From contig CATNEN010000008.1 in assembly GCA_950097015.1 (NCBI GenBank), positions 1,302,001 through 1,366,000 on the forward strand: 64,000 nt of DNA. The letters run 5' to 3'. Numbering within the stretch: position 1 is the stretch's first letter; the number at the start of each line of letters is the position of its first letter. This DNA is from Macrostomum hystrix (lineage: Eukaryota; Platyhelminthes; Macrostomidae). Below, piece after piece: positions 49,001-61,000 of this stretch. Position numbers and translations under genes: made by a program. The notes beneath the pieces are model-generated. The model saw only the letters and a list, made by a program, of their open reading frames with translations. It made no database searches and was not told where the DNA came from.

Positions 49001-52000
49001 TTTGAAATCCCATGCGAAATTATTATATTTAGCGAGCCACATCCCAAATCCCGAACCAAAGTCCTAAAACGAACAAGCCAAATCTTCACACCTGAATCCA
49101 TCAGCCAAAATTCAACGCGAAAAATCCCACATCTCAAATCACAAACCTCTAATCTAAATTCCGCATCTCATACCTCACATCACGAATCCAACATCCGAAA
49201 CCGAAATCCCAAACCTAAATTGCTCATCCCAAACCTAAATTGATCATCCCAAACCTAAATTGCTCATCCCAAACCTAAATTGCTCATCCCAAGCCTAAAT
49301 TGCAAATCCCAAACCTAAATTGCTCACCCCAGACTTAAATTGTAAATCACAAACCTAAATTTCAAATCCCAAATCTAAATTGTAAATCCCAAACCTAAAT
49401 TAATCCCAAACCCAAATTGTAAACCCCAAACCTAAGATGTAAGTCGCAAACCTAAATTGCAAATCCCAGACCTAAATTGCTCATCGGAAACCCAAATTCC
49501 GCATCTTAAGCTCCACATCCCACATCCTAAAATCTCACATCCCGAATCCCACAGCCGAATTCCTAAGATCTAAATTACAAATTACGTATCCGAAATCTCA
49601 CCTGAAATCCCTGGCACAGAGTCCCGGCTATCCTGGTCGCCAAGAACTACCGGAGAATTTAAAGGCCAGCTTCAGGCCGGTTGCCTTGGTAACGCCCGAC
49701 CCTGTTGCCGTGCTGCGGGTGCGGCTGACCGCAGCCGGCTATCAGCAGCAAACAGCCGGGCAGCTGGCTAGGAAGGCGGCCCATCTGTTGCGCGCCTGCT
49801 CCGACCTGTTGACGAGTCGGCCGCAGTACGACTTCGGAATGAGAGCGGCCGTGGCAGCGGGCCGTGCTCTGGCTGCGGCGAGGCGGGAATTCGTACTGCA
49901 GCAGCAGCAGCAGCAGCAAATTTCAGCAAGGTAAGAAGTGATTAAAGAAAAACTCATTCTACAACTGGTTTCACCCTGGTTTCACTCCAGTTCAACTGGT
50001 TTCACTCCAGTTCAACTAACTGGTTTCACTCCAGTTCAACTGGTTTCACTCCAGTTCAACTAACTGGTTTCACTCCAGTTCAACTGGTTTCACTCCAGTT
50101 CAACTAACTGGTTTCACTCCAGTTCAACTAACTGGTTTCACTCCAGTTCAACTGGTTTCACTCCAGTTCAACTGGTTTCACTCCAGTTCAACTAACTGGT
50201 TTCACTCCAGGTCAACTGGTTTCACTCCAGGTCAACTGGTTTCACTCCAGTTCAACTGGTTTCACTCCAGGTCAACTGGTTTCACTCCAGTTCAACTGGT
50301 TTCACTCCAGTTCAACTAACTGGTTTCACTCCAGTTCAACTAACTGGTTTCACTCCAGTTCAACTGGTTTCACTCCAGTTCAACTAACTGGTTTCACTCC
50401 AGGTCAGCTGGTTTCACTCCAGTTTCACTCCTCGAACCCACCCGAACTCATTCAGGCCATCGCAGCTGCAGGCTTCGCTCAGTGCCAGCGGTTTCCGCAG
50501 GCAGCATCAGGACACTGAGCAGACCATGGCGATGCGAGCTCTTCGGGATTCAATTCTGCCCAGGCTGGACGAATCGGACGAGCCTTTGTTGCTCAGCCTT
50601 CTGGAGGATATTTTTCCCGGCTCCGGCATCGGGCCGGATCGGCGACCGATGGCGCCGGATGTTGAAGCCGCCGCGGCGAGACAGGCGACTCGGCTTGGTC
50701 TGAGCGCGCATCCGGCTTGGCTGCTCAAGTGTGCTCAGCTGCACGAGACCCAACTGGCCAGGTTTGGCCAAGCTATTTAGCGAAGTTTTCTCTTGAATGA
50801 GTTGTGATAAAGCGGGGGATAAAGAGCTTCAGTGGCAGAGCGGTCTATCGTGTTTGCCTCTCATACCAAGATCCTGAGCTCAATTCCGCGGTGAGGCCAC
50901 ATTAATTTGGGGCGCAGCCACGGAGAGAAGGCTTGGGGGCTTGTCATGCAATTTACGCCCTTGAGGGCCAACCTCCAAGGCACAGTGAGAGTGTACACTG
51001 CCTGACGATGAGAAAGTCAGGGCAGATGTACACACCTGTGTGAGCGCATGCCTGCATACGGTATCTTTGTGCGAGTGTGCTCAGGAGCCAGCGAAATGGG
51101 CGGAATGGCCTCCTCGCTGGCTGCGGGTCTAGTGTCACCAAATGCTGTCAGGGCCCACAACCCTCATGCAATTTTTTTTGTTGAGGTAAATTAAGTGGAA
51201 GACGCTAGGGTTGTGAAAGGATATAGATTGGAAACAACTCGGAGAAGATTATAAATATGACTGGAAAAGATGTGCGTAACAAACGGTCGTACACTTCGGT
51301 GACGTCACAGGCACGGAGTGATCCTGCTCGGCGATTCCGGCACCGGCAAGAGCCGCTGTTGCGCCACCCTAATGCACGCCCTCGCCGAGCTGGGCTCTCC
51401 GCTTCGAGAATTGCGCCTGAATCCCAAAGCGCTTGGCGGCGGAGGCGGCGGCGGCCCAGCCGAGAAGCTGTTTGGTCGTCTGGACGCCGCGAGTAACGAC
51501 TGGCGTGACGGCGTCTTCTCAGCGTTGTGGCGTCGGATTCGACGCGCCAAGAAAGGCGGCGGCGTTATTGGCGGCAGCGCTGGTGATCAGCAGCAGCAGC
51601 AGCAGCAGCAGGTGTGGCTGATCCTTGACGGTCCTATTGATGCCGTGTGGGTCGAGAGCCTCAACTCGGTACTGGACGATAACCGACTGTTAACATTGGC
51701 CAATGGTCAGTTAATTTTAGTGGCGTACAATGTACTCTTGAATTTTACAACTACTGACTAAAACTACTACTAAAAGTACACTCGCACCAAATACGCACGC
51801 AGGCGATCGAATTTCGATGGCTCTCGGCTGTCGAGTCCTATTCGAAGTGGACAGCATTCAGAATGCGACGCCGTCGACTCTATCGCGCAATGGCCTTGTC
51901 TACTTCGGTGCTGCTGTGCTCGACTGGCAGCCGGTGCTGAACGCATGGCTGGCTCGACAGCCAGACTGGCAGCGAACTTCCGTGTGGGCCGTCTTTGATG

Positions 52001-55000
52001 CAGCCTTCCCCGGCTGCCTGGCCTTTGTGACGAGTAGTTTGAGAACAAAATTAACAGTAAGGAACACCTGGGTTTGACCGGATGTGCCAATTATTTTTCC
52101 TAATCTGTCCAGAATTTAGCGTTCATCGTTCATTATTTCAAATAGGTGCCCGAGTGCAGCTACATACATCAGGCCACCAGTCTCTTGTCGAGTCTCCTGG
52201 CAACCGCTGAGGAATCTTCGCCAGCTGGCGATCAGAGCCGACACCAGCAGCAACAGCCTAGTCAGCAGTCTCACCTAGATCAGCAGCACCTCCAGCGTCT
52301 AACACTGTTCGCTCTAATTTGGTCTCTTGGCTCTCTTCTCGAACCCGATCAGTGGCATCGGCTGCAAGAGCACCTGAGGACTTTGGCTGCTTACCCGATC
52401 CTGCAGCCGTTGCTACCACCGACAAACTTCAACGGCTCTGGCAGCGAAGAGGCAGCCACTATGTTTGACTTCTTTGTGGACCCAAACACTGGCGAGTGGG
52501 TCCACTGGATGCACCTGGTAAAGGAACAGCGTTCGCTGACCTCGGCTTCGAATGACGTCGAATCGATTCCTTCGGCAGCCGTCCCGAATTACGTGCAGCA
52601 TGCGGACAGTGTCCGGACGGACTACTTGATCCGGACGGCTTTTCGCTGTGGCGAACGCGGCGTCCTGCTAGTCGGCGGCCCTGGCGTCGGAAAGACGACG
52701 ATGGCGCGCGCGTACGGATCGACGTGCGACGCTGACACGCATCTGTTCCGCAGCTTCGACTTCTCGAGCTCCACAACGCCCGGCCTCTTTCAGCAGAGCG
52801 TTGAGTCGTGCGTCGACAAACGAATGGGCACCACTTTTGGTCCGCCTTCGGGCAAGCGGTTGACAATGTTCATTGATGACATTGGCCTGCCAGAGACGGA
52901 CGCCTGGGGCGATCAGCCAACAAGCGAGGCTGTCCGTCAGCTGATGGAGTCTGGCGGATTCTACAATCTGAAGAAGCCCGGTGAGTTCACCACCATTGTC
53001 GATGTTCGCGTATTGGCCGCTATGTCGCATCCGGGTGGTGGTCGCGGCGACATTCCGGCTCGGCTGAAGCGCCAGTTTTCCATCTTCAACTGCTGCCTGC
53101 CGGGGTCGGCTAGCCTTGATCGAATCTACGGTGCCACTGCGCGGAGTCATTTTTGCACGGAGCGCGGCTTCACTGAAGAGGTGGCGAGAATCGCTGTCGA
53201 GTGTCTGGTACCGGCCACTCGGCGCTTGTGGCAGCGCGCGCGCACCAAACTGGCGCCAACTCCAGCCAGGCCTCACTGCGTATTCACAATGTGTGACATG
53301 GGCCGCGTCTGGCAGGGTATGCTCAATGCAACACCAAGAGTTCTGACCAACCAGGCTGTGCTGGTTACACTGTGGCGACACGAGTGCGCCCGTTCCATGG
53401 GCGATCGACTGCCGGAGCAAAGTGACCGCGATTGGCTGGACCGGATGGCTCGCCACACCGCCGAGGAAGAATGCGGAGCCGCCTCCGTGGCCAGCAGCGA
53501 CGCCAGCCTGAACTGCTTCGTCCACTTCCTGAGTGGCGACGCGCCGACACCACCACCTCCGCTTCTGCCTGGCTCGCCTGCTTCGAACTTTGCAGCTGAC
53601 GACAATCGCGCAGCCGCCTCACCAGTGAATTCGACTGAGTCAATTGCGGCCCTTTACGAACCAGTGCGGAGTTTCGAACAACTCACAATGAGGCTCTACG
53701 AATGCCTGACCGCCTACAACTCAGCTGCTGAGGCTGCCTCAGATCCAGTCGGCATGCCTAGCCTTGACAATTTAGTGCTATTCGAGGAGGCTGTTGCTCA
53801 TCTCGCTCGCGTTTCTCGCGTGCTCCGCCTGACACGGGGCCACGCGCTGCTGCTCGGAACGCCCGGCTGCGGGCGTCGATCGCTGACTCGACTGGCCGCA
53901 TTCACAGCGGGCCAGAGCGTCTACCAACCGGATTCGAGTCGAGAGTACAGCCAGGTAAGAATTGGAATTCAATACAAATTCTTTCGATTCTATTGATACG
54001 CACAAACTAGAAGTTCAACTGAAACGATGGCTTCGGTGAAGTCAGGTCTCAAAAGTCTTACCGAGTTTTCTCATTGACCTATTTGAAGCATGAGTTATGT
54101 AATTGAATCGAAAACGCACGACTTTTGCAACCCCATCAGACCAGTCTCGTCGAAGACCTCAGGCAGCTGCATCGGGCTGCGGGCCTTCACGGTCGCAGCG
54201 TCGCCTTCTTGCTGACCGAGGCCGACCTGCGCAGCAGCGACGACGCTCTGCTGGAGACGATCAATAGCCTGCTGTCCGGCGGCGAGGTGCCCGGATTATT
54301 CAGCCGCGACGAGCACGAAGAGATGCTTGGCGAGCTCGTGCCGGCCATGAAGCGAGAGCATCCGCGCCGGCAGCCCACTAACGAGAACCTTCTGGATTAC
54401 TTTGCCAGCCGAGTTGGCCGGAATCTTCACCTGGTACTGTGCCTCTCGCCGCAGGGACCTCTACTTCGCCGTCGCATCCTGCGATACCCCGGCCTCCTAT
54501 CCGGCTGCACAGTAGACTGGTATCGTCGCTGGCCCCGAACGGCGTTAGTCAGCGTCGCTCATCACTTCCTCACTCGTCGACGTCGAGTAGACTTTGGCGA
54601 AGACATGGACGACTCCGTAGTAGCCGCGATGGCCCAGTTCCAGGTGGCGGCTGCTGATGTGGCCGACGAGCAGCTGCGAAGGCGAGGTCGACGAGGCGAC
54701 GCCACAACGCAGGTTAGCCTCACAAATAGTTCTGACTATGGCTATGCAAAGTCGTATGATACGAGCGCATAGTTAAGTTTAAGTTTGAAAATGGCCAAAA
54801 TCTTCAACCCAAAAGGCTTTTCTGAGCTTCGTGACAACATTTGGCGACGTGTACACGCGCTGCCGCGAAGAGCTGGACACCAGAGCGGCCCGCATGGACA
54901 CCGGACTGCGAAAGCTGCTCGAGGCCACAGGTTCGGTGGGCGGACTGGTGCGAGATCTGGCAGCGAAAGAGGCTTCTCTGGCGGAGATCAGTCGAATGGC

Positions 55001-58000
55001 TGAGGAGGCGCTGAAAGAGCTCACCGCAACATCAGCGGCAATGCATGAGATCAACGAACAGGTCGACATTGTAAAGGAGCGCGCCCAGTCCCTTGTTGAA
55101 GCCATCGGTGCCGACCGAGAGCTGGCCGAAGAGAAACTCGAAGCCGCCAAGCCGGCCCTAGAAGAAGCTGAAACTGCGCTTCAGACACTGAAGCCGGCTG
55201 ACATTTCCACAGTCAAGAAGTTGGCCAAGCCGCCGCATCTCATCATGCGGATCATGGACTGCGTGCTGCTGCTGTTTCGCAGGCACATCGACCCCGTCAC
55301 CATGGATCCGGAGCGCAACTGCATCAAACCGTCCTGGGGCGAAGCTTTGAAAATGCTGAGCGGCGACTTTCTCGGGGCGCTGTTGAATTTCCCGAAGGTT
55401 GGTGAAGTTCGTGGGCTTGCAAAAGGGAATTTGAGATTTTAACAAGAGTTTAATTCGAAATGGTGTGAAACAGGGGTGTAGATTTGACGCCTTCAACAAG
55501 GGCTGATTTCAATCACTAGGATCACTAAGATATGTTGGACATGCTAGATAAATTCAGTAAGTTCTATTGCTGAATTTCCTAAAAAATGCTTGCCTCCTTC
55601 ATCCAGGACACAATCAATGGCGAGACAGCCGAGCTGCTCCAACCCTACTTCGAAATGGAAGACTACACCATGGAGACTGCGCGCAAAGTCAGCGGCAACG
55701 TCGCCGGCCTCTGCGCCTGGACTCTGGCAATGGCCACATTCTATAGCATCAACAAAGACGTCATGCCGCTGAAGGTAAAGTACATTTAGTGTCAAGTGAG
55801 CGTTGTACGAATTTTCGTTTTAGTTTGTACGAGTATAATACTAGCCAATATACTAAAATACTTGACAGAAATGTTTTTTTAACGATCTGTTACTGCCAGT
55901 GAAATTATAAAAACTGATTGCTATCGAGCTTAAACGTCATAGAACTAGTGGGTAATAGTTGATGAACCCTGAAGAACTAGTGGGTAATAGTTGATAGGCA
56001 CTGAAGAACTAGTGGGTAATAGTTGATAGGCACTGAAGAACTAGTGGGTAATAGTTGATAGGCACTGAAGAACTAGTGGGTAATAGTTGATAGGCACTGA
56101 AGAACTAGTGGGTAATAGTTGATAGGCACTGAAGAACTAGTGGGTAATAGTTGATAGGCACTGAAGAACTAGTGGGTAATAGTTGATAGGCACTGAAGAA
56201 CTAGTGGGTAATAGTTGATGAACCCTTAAGAACTAGTGGGTAATAGTTGTTGTAGGTACTTATTATTCCAGTAAAATCACTTTTTCATCATTTTTACATT
56301 TTTCGTTTTTTAAAGGGCGGCAAAAGGCTATGCAGTGCCAGCGATCTGAAAGTACGAATGTTTAATCATTCTTTGCTTATTTTAGTCAAGTAGTTTTACT
56401 TAAATCTGTATAAATTTTCATTGCTTACTTAGAAATACTAATTTACTCATAATAATTTTCATTCTATTATGCAATTAGCTTTGGCATTCAACTGTGTTTT
56501 AACTAAAAAAACAATAAAGTATAAATCTAATTAAATTAAGTCTCATAAATTGTGAATTTTTTATTGCCTAATTCTCGTCGAATATCTCTAGGAGGAAATT
56601 GATGACGAGGAAGATGCTCAGATGAGTTTGAGGGTAAAAAACAAATCGATTTCTAAAGCATGCGATTTCATTGGTTCTCAGTTTTAAGCGGATAATAATA
56701 CTATAAATTCAAACCGTGTTGCGGCATAGAAACATTAATTACGAGTATAATTATCGGAGCATGCTACTGTTTTGTCGAGTTCTCGAAGTAGTAAAAAGAA
56801 GACAAAACACAGCTTATAAGAACTCACAATGATTATACTTCATAGTTCACTAAAAAATCATGTGTGCATTTGTAAAATATAAAAAAACTTTTTCTCTAAA
56901 AACTTTTCTTCTGACTAGCTTATTAACTTTTTTATGAGCGAATTAACAAGCATGTCAAAGTCTAAAAATTTGCATGCTTTGCGTAGTGATCCATAGGACT
57001 CCTTGATTCGTCCGATTCCTTGATTCGTCAGATTCTTTGATTCGTCAGATTCCTTGATTCGTGAGATTCTTTGATTCGTCAGATTCCTTGATTCGTCGGA
57101 TTCCTTGATTCGTCAGATTCTTTGATTCATCGGATTCCTTGATTCGTCGGATTCCTTGATTCGTCGGATTCCTTGATTCGTCAGATTCTTTGATTCGTCA
57201 GATTCCTTGATTCGTCGGATTCCTTGATTCGTCAGATTCCTTGATTCGTCGGATTCCTTGATTCGTCAGATTCCTTGATTCGTCGGATTCCTTGATTCGT
57301 CAGATTCCTTGATTCGTCAGATTCCTTGATTCGTCAAATTCCTTGATTCGTCAGATTCCTTGATTCTTCGGATTCCTTGATTCGTCGGATTCCTTGATTC
57401 GTCAGATTCCTTGATTCTTCGGATTCCTTGATTCGTCAGATTCCTTGATTCGTCGGATTCCTTGATTCGTCAGATTCCTTGATTCGTCAGATTCCTTGAT
57501 TCGTCAGATTCCTTGATTCGTCGGATTCCTTGATTCGTCGGATTCCTTGATTCGTCATATTCCTTGATTCGTCAGATTCCTTGATTCGTCAGATTCCTTG
57601 ATTCATCGGATTCCTTGATTCGTCAGATTCCTTGATTCGTCGGATTCCTTGATTCGTCAGATTCTTTGATTCGTCGTGTTTATTGACTCGTCGATAAAAA
57701 GAGAGTCGGTAAACCAGATTTCCCTTCGTTAAAGAACTCCCAATTTTCAAACCTTTTCTCAACCGCCCGTGCAGGCCAATCTCGCAATCCAGGAGGGTCG
57801 ACTCAGTCGAACTCGACGCGAGTTGCGCAACGCGCAGACAGCGCTGGCTGAGCGACAAGCGGAACTGGAGATTGCTCAGGAGCGCTACGAGGCCACAACG
57901 GCCCAACGGCAGGCGCTCACGACTGAAGTTGAGTTTAGTCGGAAGAAGGTACGCGCGCGTTTTGAGACTTTTAATTTCATCGTGGTTTAAGCTACTTTTC

Positions 58001-61000
58001 TTCGAGATTCATCTTTGAAGCTTCGACGCACGTGCAGGTGAACAACGCCACGGCGCTAATCGAGGGCCTGTCAACCGAACGCATCCGATGGACTGAGGCC
58101 AGCAAGGGACTAGAGACTCAGCGGCAGCGTCTTCTAGGCGACACCCTGCTGGCCACAGCGTTCGCCGCCTACGCCGGGCCACTGACGGTGGAGTTTCGCG
58201 ATCAGGCCCTGCGCGCCTGGAAGAAGGAGCTGCAGCTGGATAAGATCCTGTTCAACGATGTGAGCTGGACTCGAGAACTAATGAGAACATGCTGCGACGG
58301 GACTGGAAATTGGGACTGGGCAGTGGGGACTGGGATATTGTGGACTGGACATTGCGGACTGGACATTGTGGACTGGAGAGACTCGAAATCGGGGACTGGG
58401 AATTGGAAATAGATAAACAGAAAGTGGGAATTGAGAATTAAAAATGGGACTTAGGACTGAAGACGGGATGGATGTGTGTGAGCTACTGGGGGAGGCTTAA
58501 ACAACCCGTAGGAAATATCCCAACCAGGAAATTCCATACCCTGCCCGTCAGGACCCAGCAGCGCTGGTTTCGACGCTGGTCGACCCAGCCACACTGGGCG
58601 AATGGCGTATTCTCGGCCTGTCCGGAGACGAGGCCACGGCGCAGAACGCCCTAATCGTCACTCAGCAGGCTGCGTCGGGTCGCTGGCCGCTGCTGATCGA
58701 TCCGCAGGGCCTCGGACGGACCTGGCTGCGCAAGCTGGAACAGCGCGCAAACGTTTCAATCACCGCGCCGTGCCTTCGCGGCTTCCGGGCCGCCATTGAA
58801 GAGGCCGTCGTCACCGGCCGGCCGCTCATTGTTGAAGACGTCGGTGGCGGTCCGCTGCATCCGCTGCTTGTCGGGCTCCTCGGCAGCTCCTCCGCAGCAG
58901 CCGGTCGTCGGGTTCGTGTCGGCGAAAAACTGGTCGATGTTGCGGACGGATTCCGCCTGTACTTAACATGCCGCCAGGCAGCTTCGGCTCATCCGACTGA
59001 CGTTCACGCACTGACAGCCGTCGTGGACTTCAGCGTAACGCCGGGCGGTCTGGAGGAGCGCCTATTAGACACGGTCGCCGAGGCGGAGAAGCCGGAACAG
59101 GAGGCCGAGCGGAATAAGCTTCTGCTGGAGGCCGGGTTGCAGCGTCGACGTCTGCAGGAACTCGAAGACGGCCTGCTACATCGGCTGAGCGAAACCCGGG
59201 GCGCCTTGGTGGACGACGCCTCGCTAGTCGAAGTTCTTCGCGACGCCAAGCTGGCCTCCGAGGAGGCGCGGGAGCGGCTCTCCTCGGCGACGGAGGCGGA
59301 GGCTCGACTCAGTCGGGTTCGCGAAGAATACCGACCTGTTGCCGCCCGAGGCCGCCTCCTTCACTGCCTGGCGGCCGACCTGGTCGCCCTGAATCCGATG
59401 TACTCGCAGTCGCTACAGCTGTTCCTCGGCCATTTCCGAGCCAGCCTCGCCGAAGCTGCCAAGTCGCCAATAGCTCTGCGCCGCATTGCCAACCTGATTG
59501 ACAGCTTGACTCGCCGAGTCTACAAAGCCACGTCGCGCGGCCTGTACGCTAAGGACCGGTCGACATTTAACTTGCTCCTGGCGCTGCGACTGCAGCTGGC
59601 CACTGGCCACGTGCGGCCGGACGAGCTCGACGTTCTGCTGCGCGCCGGCGCCGGAGTCGACCCGGCCGACGTCGAGGCGAAGCCAGCCCGCAAGTGGCTC
59701 TCCGACACCGTCTGGACTAACGCCCACGCGCTCCGCCGGCTGGCCCACTTCAGCCTCATCGCCGAGCAGCTGGCCGGCAACGACCGGGCATGGCGCGCCT
59801 GGTGCGAAGAGGAAGCACCGGAGGACTGCGAGCCGCCAGATGGCTATGTGAAGCTGAGCACCTTCCACAAGCTGCTGCTGATCAGGTGCCTGGTACCGGA
59901 GCGCACAACGGTCATGGCGGCTCGCTACGTCGCCGAAACAATCGGGCCGAGCTACGCTGACCATACTGGCGATGTCAGCGGCGGCTTGGAGTCGTTTGCT
60001 GACGAGGCTGGATTGCGACGGGCGCCTCTGCTCTGCCTGCTAGCGCCAGGCTGTGGAGATCCCGTTGGTGACGCTGTGGAACGTCTGGCTAGACGCTCGG
60101 GAGTACCATGTTCCATCGTTGCCATGGGCCGATGCGAGCAGCAGCCGGCGATGCAGCCGCACCAGCATCTTCAGCAGCAACAGCAGCAGATTAGCGGCAC
60201 ACTTGGCGAAAACATGGCCAGGCGGCTGCTGCAGTCGGCCATCTCCGAGGGCCGCTGGCTTGTGCTGCAGAATTTGCACCTGTGCAGTCGCTCGTTTCTC
60301 GATGAACTCGGTGACACATTGGCAGCTTGGTCCGCCGCCGCAGCGGCCGCTGCCACGTCAGCATCTTCGGCGCCTGCTGGTGAAACATCTCCAGCAGCGG
60401 CGGCATCAGCGGCAGCCGCAGCAGCCGGCGGCGACGTTGTCATAGCTACGGCGGCTGCTGCTTTGGCTTCGGCGACTGCGGCCGCAGCAAGCGGAGGCGG
60501 CCCAGCCGGTGCGGGCGTCGACGGTCAGCCAGAAAGCGGCGCCGTCAGCGGCCTCGGCATCGGCGGCTTCCGCTGCTGGCTGACATCAGAGCCGCTGGCC
60601 GCAGTTTCGGAATCCGGCGCTGATTTTCCTCACTTCCTGGTTGGTGCCTGCCTGCGCTTCACGGCCGACCAGCCGCCGAGCATCCGGTCTGGGCTGGCGC
60701 GCACTTTTGCCCAGCTGGGCGATGAGCACCTGGAGTCCAGCGGCACTCCGCAGTGGCGCCCGATGCTCTACTGCGTGGCCTTCCTTCATGCGACCATTAA
60801 CGCTCGACTTCGCTTCGGTCCGATTGGCTGGTCGGAGTCTCCGCGCCTGTCTCCGTCAGACTTAGCGGCTGCCATGCAGGGCCTGCAGAATCACCTCGAC
60901 GAGGTCGACGCGCGTCGTGGCGTCGTCTGGCCGGCGATTCGTCACCTGATCGGCGAAGTCACCTTCGGTGGAAGATTCATGGACGACTGGGACAGGCGCC

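Noticed and set aside
50825-50910. Possible true tRNA gene (also at 3025, 45395)
   Set aside because: The tRNA-like head has no closing acceptor stem and is followed each time by the same 250-bp body, so it is the SINE promoter.
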